A stretch of DNA of 64,000 nt from Aptenodytes patagonicus (lineage: Eukaryota; Chordata; Aves; Sphenisciformes; Spheniscidae), in the NCBI RefSeq assembly GCF_965638725.1, contig NC_134950.1, positions 20,970,932 through 21,034,931 of the forward strand. Direction: 5' to 3'. Made by a program: the position numbers and the translations under genes. Of the stretch, positions 23,690-34,341 are shown piece by piece. How positions within the stretch are numbered: position 1 is the stretch's first letter; each line of letters starts with the position of its first letter. The notes beneath the pieces are model-generated. The model ran no database searches, was not told the origin of the DNA, and was given only the letters and a program-made list of their open reading frames with translations.

Positions 23690-24456
23690 GTCTTGAAGAT
23701 AAGTTCCCTTTTAAAGAACTTCTGGGAAAGAGTGCTCTACTAGCAGAGATTTAGAAAGGATTTTTCTTCTCAAGGGATCCCTGAGGCAGGAAACAGAAGG
23801 AAAAAACAAGTTGTGACTTGAATTAGAAAACATACCCTCCATTTACAGTTTTCAGACCCCTTGAATGATATGAGGCAATATGAGCCCATGCTTCCTGAAA
23901 GTAAAAACAGTGGCTACCAAAGTGGGGCAGACAAGCGAAGTAAATGCCACAGATTTTGTAGTGGTTCTGTCAATTCTTCACAACAGCAGTAACTTGCTTC
24001 CACGAGAGAGCACAGACATTTCAGAAAGAAAGAATCAGTCTCGTGCTGCCTGTGACGTTCATTTGTTATTAGAATACTCAAGAGAAGATGTTTGCTATTC
24101 AAATGGCAAAATGTGATCCCCTTTCTGGAATTCATACCCCAGTCAAAAGGAGAATAAAGCACAACTACAGAGACTCAAGGAACAAAAATTCATTATGCAG
24201 CAAAGATCCTGCAGCTCTTGAATGGGGGAGAGATGTTGGCTGCAGCCACAGAATGTACCAAGAAGCACTGGACGCAGCTGGCAATGACATTCCAACTCAA
24301 CAAGATCTTCCGGCATCAGAAAGTTTGAGAGACTATATTTCTCATGCTTTAAGTGCATTAAAAAAAAAGAATATTAAAAGTAAATCATTGGGTATTATGA
24401 GACTGATGCATTGTGACAGTGAACTTGTATCATTAAAGTATTTCCTAGAAATGTAG
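23690..24456 (+). pseudogene. Decayed coding-like segment (possible retrocopy), unidentified
   Basis: On the + strand, coding-looking peptide passes between frames, interrupted by stops. Near 23693: LEDKFPFKELLGKSALLAEI then a stop. From about 23822: HLQFSDPLNDMRQYEPMLPE and NSGYQSGADKRSKCHRFC before a stop at about 23990. In another frame near 24130: SQKENKAQLQRLKEQKF. In a third near 24200: KILQLLNGGEMLAAATE and KKHWTQLAMTFQLN. A 122-codon frame (24088-24456) is open by chance or is part of it. Pieces this protein-like, in the same direction and order but in changing frames, fit a frameshifted processed copy of a cell gene. I do not recognise the parent. It ends about 180 bp from the OXR1 exon on the opposite strand. 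Confidence 0.35.
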
Positions 24457-24636
24457 TATGTCAGAATTGCTTGACAATGAAACATGTTTTTAAAAGCCTC
24501 TACGTAACTATCAAGAAAACCAGCTTGATGCACACAATTTTATCTCCCATGATGGACTGATGTGTCAGCCATTCCTTTATACTCCTCAAACATTTTTCTT
24601 GATGGGTTGCCTACCTCCATGCAAACATTTTCCTAC

Positions 24637-24789
24637 CTGTCCATCACTGTCCTTGATGACCAACAGCACAGGTGTGTCTAATCCCAGCATAGTTCGATAC
24701 AAAGTCTTCAAGCTCATGCCATGCTTTGCAGTACTGTAGACAAGAGTCCATGGATATCCAATGGTCCGTGGTGGAAGAGACTTTGTGAG
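24637..24789 (-). CDS. OXR1: OXR1 TLDc exon (153 nt)
   Basis: Phase 0-0 exon of 51 codons between a TTAACAG acceptor and a GTAGGA donor. It encodes LTKSLPPRTIGYPWTLVYST, then AKHGMSLKTLYRTM, GLDTPVLLVIKDSDGQ, the start of the TLDc fold with the conserved GYPW and SLKTLYR motifs. All residues expected of the family are present. Confidence 0.97.
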
Positions 24790-25517
24790 CTGTTAAGATA
24801 ATGACAACTCTCTTATTTAATACATTTTTTACTATTTTTAAGAATATATTACATATAAATGAAAGCTGATTATGTTCTTCTGAACTACTACAAGTGGCCT
24901 TAAAAGCTACTTTAAAACTTCAGACCAACTCTAAAGTTTCACATGTATGTTTTCTATCCCTGGTCTCTCAAGCAGGTTTCTTTTCCTACCTCTACCAGTG
25001 ACCTGCAGGAGAAGAATGATTTACCAACTGAAGAACATGTGTTTGGTACGGTTTCTAAAAGGTTTATCTAAAGATAGTAAAACCACATAGTTATTCTTGC
25101 AATATTGCAAGACTATGCAATACTATGTCTCAGCACTGGGGAACTAGATCACTTAAGTCAACAGGTAACAAACAAGCTGAAGGGTAAAGGATGCTTGCTC
25201 TCCTGTTCCTGTGCCTTTGAATGCAATCAGCCTTGATCCAAACCTTCAATAAACGCATTTAATGAGATGACTTTGGACTGGACATCAAGAACTGCAGTGA
25301 AAGCCAAGCTGTTTTCAAGGAAGAGTGAAATAAGGGCAAAGACACCGACTAGTGTGGTTATGGTGTATTGAAAGTTATGATAAGAAAAAAAGCAACATTT
25401 TTGCTTATGCATTTAATATCACACAAGGTCTTCCTACTGGTGTGTTCTACATTATGGTCATAGCATTTGTGATACATTAATGTACAATACTAAAGAGTGA
25501 CATATATAAGCTAATAC
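24790..25517 (-). other. OXR1: OXR1 intron
   Basis: About 0.73 kb between the 126-nt and 153-nt exons, GTATTA donor to AACAG acceptor. AT-rich, nothing else seen. Confidence 0.88.
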
Positions 25518-25643
25518 CTTTTCAATTTGTTCTGGCTGTAGTAATTCACTGGGATCGCTAAGATTTGGCCGGAATGCTTCAGGCTCCAGGTCTGTTTTGA
25601 TATTTGTTGCCTGTTTTGAATTGATATCTTCTCTTGTTGTTAT
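25518..25643 (-). CDS. OXR1: OXR1 exon (126 nt), linker into TLDc
   Basis: Phase 0-0 exon of 42 codons after a TTTTTGTAG acceptor. It encodes ITTREDINSKQATNIKTD, then EAFRPNLSDPSELLQPEQIEK, the variable linker and acidic helix that precede the TLDc domain in OXR1. The middle (QATNIKTDLEPE) differs from mammals as expected of a linker. The donor GTATTAGC is weaker than the others in the gene. Confidence 0.96.
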
Positions 25644-28600
25644 CTACAAAAAGAACAAGAAGAAAGTAAGTATTCGCAATTCTATTAGCAGGGAAGATAA
25701 ACTCTGCAGGTTTACAGTCATGCAGTTACCCATTTACAGTTACGCGACTCCTTCAAAAGTTAAGAAGTCCATTAGATGTGATCTGATCACGATTTCCACT
25801 GCTTCTGATAGCAAGCCGGTACTCAACTATATACTACCAACAAATTACACAGACACCTACTCAGAAGAAAGCTACGGCTTTATGCTAAAAAAACACCAAA
25901 AAGAATCCTCATACACAGCTGAAGGACTTCAAATGCTTTTCAGAGGTCAGCTTACAAAGTGCTTACATTTTAATAGTAACATAGCATTTACATTAAATGT
26001 AATTAAAAAACCCAGACAGAAGAGGAATTGAAACTTCAACATAGACATTGCTCAGTAGTTTCTGAATCAATACTCTTTTAGAGTACTTGTGAAGGTTTTC
26101 AGATATGTAGTAGACGTGGAAAGACTGCTGTCAAGTATTTTGAGTAAAGCATCTGAATGGAGCCCTAAGAATATTGCTGCTCCATAAGCTGATCTGCTGG
26201 AGTAGTTATGAGAGTCAAAGAAGAAAGAATTGAGAGGGTGGGGAGAGGAAAGCAGCAGTAATAGTGCTCTAAAACTTATGCTGCATATGAGCTTTGGGGT
26301 CTGGCAAAGATGCGCTATGCACAAAGATCCTGTACTAGTTTAAAATAACTGCCCTATACATCCACCCTACTGAGTTGTTGTAGATCACCATTTAGTGGAG
26401 GTGGCAGAAGGCCACAAAACTCCTCATCAGCTATCATAGTTTACAACAGCTTCTTATCCCAGTCCACGTTCATCGGCACTTTCAAGCTAAAGTGCCATGT
26501 GTTGAGAACTAGACTAGCTGAGACCCAAACAGGTTTCCTTCTATAAATCTTGCTGCAGGGATAGTTCAAACTTGCTGTGGGGATAGTGAAATCTGACAGA
26601 GGAGTAGGACAAAGTGAAGGAAGTTAGTAAATTAAGCCACTGCAGCAAGACTCATTAAAATATTGAGAGTTTTGCTAAAGAAAAAAAAAAAACTTAACAA
26701 GAATGAGTGCATCTGAATAATTTATCAGCCTGAACTAAGTTTCAGTGAAAGTCAGACTGTCCAAATTATTTAAAGCTTGAATCCTGAGAAGTTCAAGAAA
26801 ATACCTGCCAAAAACGCCTGTCAACTCCAGAGTAATAACCAGTGTTTGCCACACACCTCATACGCTAAACATACAGGACAACTATGATATTTCACATACC
26901 GCCATGATAAACTTTGCCAAGATTTTGCGAAGAGAGTTTTCTTAGTTAACAAAAGAAAAGCCAAATCAAAGAAAACTGAAATACAGATAAGACTATTTAA
27001 ACAAATACAGCCACCTGAGCCGAAAAAAAAAGGATATCCCTTTCCCTCAAGAACTATGAAAAGCTACTATCACAAACTCCTGTTAAAAATAGGCTTATAA
27101 AGTTGAAGTATCAAAGTATATTCATACAATAACTTAATTACGATATTAATTCTTTACTCAAGAAAAGGTGCACTTAAAGAAAGTGAGTATCAAGCAAGCA
27201 AAAAGCTCAAGCCTTCCATTTTTCAATGGAAGGTAAAAAGCATTTCCAACATACACTATGCACTAGTTTCCATACCACAACAAAAAAGTATATGCATTTA
27301 TCCATACAGCTTCATGTACAAAAAGATGACCTACAGACTGCCATTATAGAGTGCTATCTATAAAACATGTTATTTGGTAGTCCAACTCTTCCACCTCAGA
27401 TGCCTTTCATACATCATATTCTACTTAACTCCATAAAAGTTCAGCATTGTTCAAGTGTACAGCAGAAAGCTTATTCCCTTTGTTATTCTTTAATTCTGAT
27501 TAAAGTGTACCATGCAGAACATGAATAATTTGAATTTAAGTGGTGGCGGGGTTGTGGGTTTTTTTGCTGTTGTTGTTTTTGGTTGGATTTTTTGCCTTTT
27601 AAAAATTATTATTACTACAATAAAGCAACTTTCTTCTAGGGAGAACACTGCTTTGTAGAAGTGGACAAAGACATATGTCTGTTCAAAGGTATCTGTTTGA
27701 CATAATGCAGTATAGTTTCAAAACTTGAAAATTTATTTCCCACTAAACTTTGACAGAGCAGACTGACCTGTAGTCAGATTCTAGGGGCTTCCGAGGTTAG
27801 TAACTGCCACGCAGTCTACCCCGCAAACACTTAAATAGCCTCAGAGCAGAAAGCTTATAGGTTCCAGCCCATCACATCAGATTTTTCAAGTCAGCCTAAA
27901 CCCTGAGTTTGGGCATTCCAGGTGAAAGGTATTTGGAAAGAGCTCTTGCACATCCAGGATATTAATACAAGGATTCTCCACCACCACTTGCCAGAAACAG
28001 AACTGTTTTGTTCTCAAGTGGCAATGAAAGTTTTTTTTGCAAAATTTCTGATTTTCCCATAGAAGTAGAACTGCAGCTTTTGGGTTCATGCTCATTATTG
28101 ATTTATGTAACCGTACTACTCACAAAACATTTTAAAGCAACTAATTACTGATTATTAAACAAATAGAAATAAAAGAGCTAAGAAAATGATTTCTTATGTG
28201 TAGTTACATAATAGGTGAAAAAGCCAAGATCAAAGTAAAAAAAACAGAACTGAAACTTTTTACAGTTTCAGCAGCCAATTACTACAGGAAAACAAAATAC
28301 TCAATGCTTCCAAGGAGTTCTAAGCTATGCCTTCCATCAGTAAATTATGTATGATGTACACAGCAGCTAACAATTTTGTAATTGTCAAAGAACTGAGAAA
28401 CACCTAAAGAGAATGCAAATATCAGTTTAAGTCCGTATCTGTAAACTGTCAAAAATTCAAACCAAAGTCCTGTTTTCAAAGTACTGTTTTTGGAACAGAC
28501 AGTTCCATTACCAGCTCCATGTGTATGACCTCTGCTGTGTCAAACTGCCTCAATTACCTGCTTCCATAATGGGAAAAATACTTACCTTTTCCACAGAAGT

Positions 28601-29046
28601 TGTGAAGCTTCATACTTGCAAAGCACTGTGAGATTCTTGATGAAAGATTCCTATATAAAAGTTAAACACCCATGCAACAAGGTTTTGGATTCTTCACCTG
28701 GTTTGCATTCTTTTTAGGAAAGCTTTATCTAGCACAACACACCAGTCTGAAGTGGAAGTTAAAACACATCACTCTAAGTCAAGCAGTACTAAGAACAAGT
28801 TTTCAAATTCTGACAGAAAATTCCTGTTTGAAAAAGTTGGAAGTAATAATTCCATCACAAAATTACTGATTCCATCATAGCATTGCACAATTAAATACAT
28901 CCAAAACAAAGGAATTTTCTGCTGGATCCTTGTAGTGCTGTAGACAAGACAAACCCACTGAGTGTGGGACTTGCCCTGATCAAAGACACTACAAAGAAAG
29001 ATGGTTTAGTATCTGGAGATGGGGTTTAAACTACTGAAGAGGGCAC
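25644..29046 (-). other. OXR1: OXR1 intron, 3.4 kb
   Basis: AT-rich intron upstream of the linker exon. A TTG-rich tract lies at 27548-27590. I recognise no repeat or exon here. Confidence 0.8.
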
Positions 29047-29127
29047 CTGGAGACGTCTGCAGAGTGTGCGCAGTTCTTCACTATTTAGAGCATCGATCCT
29101 GCGGTGATACTCAGCCACTGACACTAC
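29047..29127 (-). CDS. OXR1: OXR1 81-nt cassette exon (27 residues)
   Basis: Phase 0-0 exon encoding VVSVAEYHRRIDALNSEEL and RTLCRRLQ, followed by a GTGCCC donor and preceded by TATTCAG. In mammals the corresponding 27 residues are known to be alternatively included, mostly in neural transcripts. It is nearly unchanged here, differing at one residue from the form I know (Ser for Thr in LNSEE). The unusual GTGCCC donor is weak, which fits regulated splicing. Confidence 0.96.
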
Positions 29128-32100
29128 CTGAATATGGAGACAGGAAGACAATAATTCCACTGACAGTTGAAGAAAAGTAAAAAGGTAAGAAAGAAAAAAG
29201 TGGAGGAGAGTAATGAAGGAAAAATGTGCAATGATAACAAACAAACAACAAGTGCTAAAAGATGTTTGTTTCTGCAAGGACAATGTACATGTAGGTGATT
29301 TTAAATGTGTGAGTAGACACAGCAAAATTACAAATTAAACACTAATGGCACTAGCAGTCAGATATATCTCACTGCTCTAAGATCAATATAGAACTGACAT
29401 AGGAGCACATAAAGTTACCAGTATCAGGATGCTAAATTAGAAGTCAATCTGAGTTGTATGCCTTAACCCAAACTCTTCAGCCCAAAGTCCTCTCAAACAC
29501 TCTTTACACCCAGATTAGTAAGTCCTGTGAACCTGGTTTGCTTTCCTGGATAAAGACTAGAAGCAAACCTCAGGCTTCTCAGTAGGTTCCGACTCTTCTG
29601 TCTGGCAGTGAAGATACAGTTAAAGACAAGGTCGCAGGACTAAAGTTTTATAGCTCTCCAATACCACCCCACAATATCTTTATCCTGTACTTTCTGTTCA
29701 CCTCCAAAGCTTCAGGAGCCGCTCATCTGTTAACACATTCACTCCAAATGGCACCTCCACTTTGGCAGGAAGTGTACAGCCAGAAAGCTTTTAGTCAGAA
29801 AGCTCTAGAACATGCTGCTCTGGTGCAACAAGCTGGCTAAAGGACTACAACAGTCATTTTGATGTAACTACAGCAAATAATGTGATTTTGAGAATGACTC
29901 AAAATCATCATTTGTATGAAAGCATCTTAAAACAGCTGGTGGAGAGATTAAATGGATGTCCCATGTAGTAAGAGTGTATTAAAAACTTCTAGAGCCTACC
30001 ACAGTGCAAAGGAAGATAACCACAAGTCCAGCAGCTCCCCATCTACCTGCCCCTACTACAAGGAGTTTGGCCAGATACTCGCCACTGTCCTGAGTACAGA
30101 GCCCACAGTCATGCATGACTGGCTCTTGAGCAGCGATGGTTCACTCTACCCCATGCAACTGCAAGGCAAGGAAAAAGGAATACTTGTGACATCCAATTTT
30201 ATTACTAAATAATCACTAATAACTAGCACTCTATTTCCACCATTTTCTACTGTTCTCTTAAAAATAACAAGAAAATTGTTGTAAATTGTATTGGTTTGTG
30301 CATTCTCAGGTCGAGTAGCTATATGCAAAGCTTTAACAGTATTCCACTCAAGCATGTAAGTCATAGTGTAGTTTTATCCTTTTATCTGCTATGACAGATC
30401 ATTGTAAATTACATTGTTCACCCCAGCACCTTATGAATGCAATCCTGAAAAGCAATAATGTGAGGACCCTTTAGCCTTTTTGCTTCTTTAAGCTCAGCCC
30501 CTATCACATGAGAGGCAGTAGTTAACTTACAATGGGACATAAACGTGTGGTTACTTAAGGAGATTCTTGCAAAAAGAAAGAAATCTCATCATCCGACACC
30601 ATTATATAGTTGCTGTTTCATATACCAGAATGTAGACTATTTTACAGGCAATGCCATCTTGCCTTCGACTTGTCAAATGCATACTCTATCAACATCCTGC
30701 ACCTGGGAGCTGCTTATCAACCCTTTTGCTCAATGATCAAGATCTGACACACCTTTTCATATGCCATGGGAGTGCCAGCATCCTCAGAAGTGTGCACAAA
30801 GTATCTTGAGAAATTTCTTACCTGAGTGAAACATGAATACGTATCCAAGTATGTACACAATAATAGCTCCTTGGCATCCTGAACCTGTTGCACACCATCA
30901 CATTACATCTTTACATCTGTTTTGTGAACAAAAGCCTGCATAGTGGCAGACCATTGGTATGCAGTGACAAACATCATAAATAGCATGTCATAGAACATCA
31001 AACTATCAACAGGAAAATTAAGGGCAAGGAATCCACCCTCTCAAACCCAGTGTATTATTTTTAAGTATACAGTCCATACTAAATTCTGTAAGTAAGCCAC
31101 AAGACAAACTGTCTCAAGGTTATCCACTCATCACTGAACTAGGCTTTAAATGAGTACATTAAGATACCTCAACAGTTCAGCTACAGTACCTGACCTTCTA
31201 CAAATGCTTAGTGTTTAGGTCAACTTGCTTTATTTTTGCATTGCAGTGGACAAGATTATGTACTTTAGGATTCTGTAGCTCATTTAATCATGAAGTCATG
31301 TATACCTAAGCCTACTAGCAACTACCTTCTACAACTTCATTCAGGAACTGATTGAGATATATCTTGAAAACAGCTAGCATTTTGTCCCTGCAACACTTGA
31401 GAGGGCTGTTTTGAAATCTCAGTAGTATCATTAGTTAGAAGTTTATTCTATTTTATAAACTGGTTTAATTCATAGTCTGCTTATGCTGTTTCCTCTTCCA
31501 TCAAGATTTCTTCATTTTCCTTCCTTGTAGTCGTATTAATACTCTATTCTATTCCACTAAACTAAATAAACCAGTTATTTTGTTCCCTTCCCCCCAACCC
31601 CTACATCAGCTGTCTGTTCTCCTGATCATTCCATGAGCTACTTTCTACCTCATTCCACTTTGAACTTTCATTCTTAAACACAGAACTTCATTAGTTTTTC
31701 AGATGGTATTAAAAATACCTGGAAAGCAAGGACTTTCATTCATGAAAGACAAATGCAGTTTTGCATGCATCATACTGGACTGTGGTTTTCAGTACAGAAT
31801 GTTTCTTTGTAATAAAATTCTTTCATTTTGGGGTAGGTAGCAGTGGATGCCATTTATCTGTCAAGACTTTTGATGCTAACCTGTAGTAGCCTTGCAATCA
31901 AATCTGTTATGTATCAAATGCATGAAGAACAAGGCTGAAAAAGTGGCTGGACCACTGGGCTCAAAGGGTTGATGTTATTGATGGTTAAGGACTGCAACAG
32001 GCTTCCCAGGGAGGCTGCAGAATCTCCATCCTTGGAGGCTTTCAAAGTTTGACTGAGCAAGGTCCTGAGTCAACCTGGAGAAGTTCTTATATTGAAGTCC

Positions 32101-32965
32101 TTAAGGTATAGGACAAGGCTTTCCAAATTCCAATACAGTCCATGTCCTTACACAGAAATTGACAAATCACCCAAAATTGTAGCGATCTAAGTATTCTGCC
32201 CAGGATTAGAGTGCAGGCCTACCTATATGAGTTTGTTATGTGCTTTATTTGCTGCACTCTCTTCACTATGCCAGATCAGCATCCAGTTTCCTTGATACCC
32301 AAAGCTACTTTTTGAGGATCGGGAAGTGTTCTTGAAGGACCCTCTGTTCTCTCTCTAGTTATTTTCCGCTTCAAAAAGAATGCGGGAGGAGAGAAGAACA
32401 GCTAAACCTCTTATGGTTAACCTGGGCACTGGTTGGAATAGACCGAAACAAATAATGTGTATAGCCAGGAGATTAGTGGGCTTCAGGGCAAAAATGATTC
32501 TGCTCAGGGACTTGCAGCAGTCCACCACAGGACAGTTCCAAGGGCTAATCAAGTTTGAAATGACATGGGAGATATCATTAGAGATCTAATACTACCTGCT
32601 ATATTCATAATAGCAACATTGATGAGAAAACATGGGCGAGTCGTATGACTCTTGTAGCATGAATGCCTTTCAGCTTGACTCTCCACACCATGTGAGTTAA
32701 CCACTTAGCAGAACACACAACAGTTTTAATATTTAATGCAGCAAGTCAAATTGAGGGTTTGCATACTAATGATTCAACCAATCAAGAGGCTTAGGATTCT
32801 CCTTCTGGAGAAACTCATGCTTCTAAACCATGTTTTTCCTGAAAGTATGTCAGAGCACCTAACTCTTGCAAGCTATGCTGGCATACGCGGCGAGCAAAAC
32901 AGAAATTGAAATTCCTAATATGGAACTTATTTGTCCTTCAACAATACACATGAAAATGCACTTAC
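29128..32965 (-). other. OXR1: OXR1 intron, 3.8 kb
   Basis: Between the 90-nt candidate exon and the 81-nt cassette. It contains an old CR1 fragment at about 31940-32090 on the + strand. Nothing else is supported. Confidence 0.75.
31940..32090 (+). mobile_element. CR1 LINE fragment, old and diverged
   Basis: Diverged CR1 3' region: GTGGCTGGACCACTGGGCTC, then GACTGCAACAGGCTTCCCAG, GGAGGCTGCAGAATCTCCAT, CCTTGGAGGCTTTCAAAG and a GGTCCTGAGTCAACCTGG end. The order agrees with CR1 but many bases have changed; boundaries are approximate. Confidence 0.6.
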
Positions 32966-33055
32966 AATTGTTTGAAAGTCCATGAAGGACAGTTTCCCAT
33001 GTGGATGGTGACACATCAGCCCTTTCAGCCACTGGTCATAATCTGCTATATGCAG
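32966..33055 (-). CDS. OXR1: Candidate extra OXR1 cassette exon (30 residues)
   Basis: A 90-nt stretch open in phase 0-0, bounded by a GTTTACAG acceptor and a strong ATT|GTAAGTG donor. It encodes LHIADYDQWLKGLM followed by CHHPHGKLSFMDFQTI. If used, it would join exactly in frame between the exon ending KEWE and the cassette beginning VVSVAEYH. I do not recognise it from the mammalian OXR1 protein I know, where those two exons are adjacent. The second half resembles a degenerate EF-hand loop (Gly at loop position 6, Leu at 8, Asp at 12, then Phe), but calcium ligands are missing. It could be a minor or lineage-specific exon, part of a short isoform starting in the large intron, or a chance open segment. 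Confidence 0.6.
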
Positions 33056-34307
33056 CTGTAAACATGAAAACTGCTTACACCAATGAGGCATTCCTCTGCC
33101 AGTTTAACAAAGCTGAGTGACCAACACACACGCACCTAATGCATGTTTGCTAGCAGGGTGGTGTAATTGCTGCCCTCAAACGAAGTACATTAAGCTTTCA
33201 GAGTTAACAAGTAGCTGAAACTGTCTCCTTAGAGAAAGAGAGGGTCTTATCAGAGCTGAACAGTGCTTCTGAAAGATAAGAATGGAGAAAGCGTAACGGT
33301 ATAAGCCATCCTCTTCAACGTAAGTTATCTATACCCTCATGATTAACTGTGAATATGAAATAAAAAACAAATATCAAGAAAGAGAATGAAAGCTGAACAA
33401 TTTTACTTGGAACCTTAATACAGCTGTGTAAAATCAGGTGAACTGCAAGCTTCATGAACATTATTTCTTGAGAGTCAAAAAGAGTTTCACCTTTAAAGTT
33501 CCAGGATATTTAATTGAGAAAAATAAATGCCACTGTAATTTTATGAAGCCATTTACAAAGTTACTCCAAAATATCAGTCCATCTCCAATTCATCAGTAAA
33601 TGGGGAACGGAAAGAAAGGATCAAACCCTTTCTCAAGGCTGTAATTATCTCCGAATGAAAATAAAAGGTGCATTTGTGAACTGAATGCTGTTATGAATAT
33701 TTTAAGAGAAAACACTAACTTTGTTTTTCAGACAAATTTAGTTTCCTCCTAAAATCTTAGACACTGCTTGAGAGAAAGCAATATTGAAGAAGCAGTCTTC
33801 TCCATCACAGATATGATTATTTGGGACATATTGATTACTTTACAATAATGTATTAATACATGGGGTTTACCACATCAGATAAACAGTTATAAGGTATCAT
33901 TCTGAAAAAAAACTAAGACTAATTTAATTTGATTCATTTTTAATGGAAGAAAAAAAAAATCCATGCATAACACTTCCATGTGTCTCTTTGCAAATATAAG
34001 CCTCAGTTTAACTAAACAGGTAAGATGAAGAGTTCAGCTGCATCTATCAGACTATTTACATGCTCATACCATCAGAAGTTTTCCTCGATATATTTTGAGC
34101 TAGGACCCAAAAATACAAATTATAGATGGAAGTGATTGTAGATGCAAGTCCAGCCCTCTGCTACATGAAGAGTTTAGGAAAACAGATCAATTGAGGGAAC
34201 TAATATTTATTTGAATTCCATTCCAACAGCATCTAAGAATTCAAAACCTAGACCCCATTCTTTTACATGGGCACTACCTAAAACAAGACCACCCAAAACA
34301 CCCAACT

Positions 34308-34341
34308 CCCCCCGCCCCCCCCCCCCAAAAAAAAAAAAAAA
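34308..34341. repeat. Poly-C/poly-A tract
   Basis: A C-run with one G interruption (34308-34326) followed by about 15 A. Low-complexity DNA with no element attached. Confidence 0.9.

Larger units (their letters stand above)
16003..24636 (-). other. OXR1: OXR1 intron, 8.6 kb, repeat-bearing
   Basis: Contains a short CR1 tail (18851-18890), an old CR1 fragment (20373-20560), a solo ERVL-type LTR (20892-21430), a young CR1 fragment (21856-22318) and a decayed coding-like stretch (23690-24456). The rest is AT-rich with poly-T tracts (18281-18302 and 21703-21719), and I see no further exon. Confidence 0.8.

Noticed and set aside
25597..26031. 144-codon + strand open frame overlapping an OXR1 exon
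   Set aside because: It begins antisense to a real OXR1 exon and runs into AT-rich intron, with no family motif. A chance frame.
32380..32589. 69-codon + strand frame, slightly protein-like
   Set aside because: Short, no recognised motif, and open on both strands. It follows an old CR1 fragment and may be repeat-derived; not enough to call.
34130..34200. Possible old CR1 or other repeat remnant
   Set aside because: Only scattered similarity to the CR1 tail (GATGGAAGTGATTGTAGATG); too weak to support.
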